DNA of 7,380 bases from Chromatiales bacterium. GTDB taxonomy: Bacteria > Pseudomonadota > Gammaproteobacteria > JACCYU01. The stretch's first letter is position 1; each line of letters starts with the position of its first letter. A program made the position numbers and the translations under genes. The notes beneath the pieces were generated by a model that searched no databases, was not told the DNA's origin, and was given only the letters and a program-made list of their open reading frames with translations. The stretch spans positions 1-7,380 of the forward strand of contig JAPSGG010000064.1 in assembly GCA_031177845.1 (NCBI GenBank), read 5' to 3'. This document shows, in pieces, positions 7,004 to 7,380 of this stretch.

Positions 7004-7380
7004 TCAGCCCCGAAGGGAAATCATCTGCCAGCCTCTTTTCCGGGCGTAGTGTGCCAGCTTTGCATCCGCATCCACGGCGACCGGATGCGAGACGCGCTCC
7101 AGCAGCGGAATATCATTGTGCGAGTCGCTGTAGAACCAGCTTCCGTCTAGGCTGTGGCCGCTATCCGCAAGCCACTCCATGAGGCGGGTGACCTTGCCTT
7201 CGCGAAAGCAGGGGATGCCCGCTAACTCGCCCGTATAACATCCCTCCCTGAACTCGGGTTCGCTGGCGAGCAGATGCTCGACCTCGAGTGCACAGGCTAT
7301 GGGCTCCGTGACGAACCGATTGGTCGATGTGATAATCACCGGCACGTGCCCCTGAGCGCGATGCGCTTTGATCAAAGCGC
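7004..7380 (-). CDS. HAD-IB family phosphatase (SerB/CicA-like), N-terminus outside window
   Basis: The C-terminal 124 residues of a HAD-superfamily hydrolase; the reading frame stays open to the right edge, so the true start and the nucleophile motif (DxDxT) are not visible. Seen: VIITSTN, motif II with the Ser/Thr; the block FVTEPIACALEVEHLLASEP after it; FREGKVTRL, with the motif III lysine; and WFYSDSHNDIPLLE, motif IV with the paired Asp that hold Mg. These match the HAD-IB group of phosphoserine-phosphatase-like hydrolases that is common in beta and gamma proteobacteria and includes CicA. Full-length members have about 220 residues, so roughly 95-100 are missing. The substrate is not known. 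It converges with the nucleoside kinase gene across 56 bp, in which only short stems without a T-run are visible. Confidence 0.9.
   Translation of the reverse strand, partial: ALIKAHRAQGHVPVIITSTNRFVTEPIACALEVEHLLASEPEFREGCYTGELAGIPCFREGKVTRLMEWLADSGHSLDGSWFYSDSHNDIPLLERVSHPVAVDADAKLAHYARKRGWQMISLRG
7363..7380. repeat. Perfect 18-bp palindrome at the right edge
   Basis: GCGCTTTGATCAAAGCGC is its own reverse complement and lies inside the HAD phosphatase coding frame. It may extend or be flanked by more sequence outside the window. As a protein-binding dyad it would be unusual inside a gene; chance is the default reading. Confidence 0.35.

Overview
The window is a GC-rich stretch of chromosome with ordinary bacterial housekeeping and metabolic genes, packed tightly and free of mobile elements, RNA genes or CRISPR. 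The gene set points to a proteobacterium of the beta or gamma class: a CstA/YbdD pair, a thiD-thiE-hemL cluster divergent from a short rubredoxin, and a nucleoside kinase very like the one I know from Burkholderia thailandensis. No 16S or other phylogenetic marker is present, so the genus cannot be named from this sequence.

Layout. From the left edge to about 2.06 kb, on the plus strand, lies a CstA-family transporter whose N-terminus is cut off by the window, followed 21 bp later by a YbdD/YjiX-type small protein. From 4.88 kb back to 2.09 kb, on the minus strand, runs a compact unit thiD-thiE-hemL with gaps of 11 and 39 bp. It converges on ybdD with only 28 bp between the stop codons. A rubredoxin gene reads away from thiD on the plus strand across a gap of about 100 bp. 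It converges on a short class II aldolase/adducin-family gene on the minus strand. That aldolase is divergent from a PfkB-family nucleoside/adenosine kinase on the plus strand, with a 189 bp region between them that holds a good sigma70-like promoter for the kinase. At the right edge is the C-terminal part of a HAD-IB phosphatase on the minus strand, cut by the window.

How the genes work together. CstA with YbdD suggests uptake of pyruvate or peptides when carbon is scarce. ThiD and ThiE supply and join the pyrimidine and thiazole halves of thiamine phosphate, and HemL makes 5-aminolevulinate for tetrapyrroles. Grouping them probably reflects shared transcription rather than one pathway. The nucleoside kinase, class II aldolase and HAD phosphatase could all act on phosphorylated sugars or nucleosides, but the window lacks the phosphorylase and isomerase that would make a complete salvage route.

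I did not find a convincing new system. The most useful leads are the unassigned aldolase with an Asp where aldolases usually carry a catalytic Glu, its pairing with the nucleoside kinase, and a G8 tract inside thiD. The uncertain start codons (thiD, rubredoxin, aldolase) are described in the entries.
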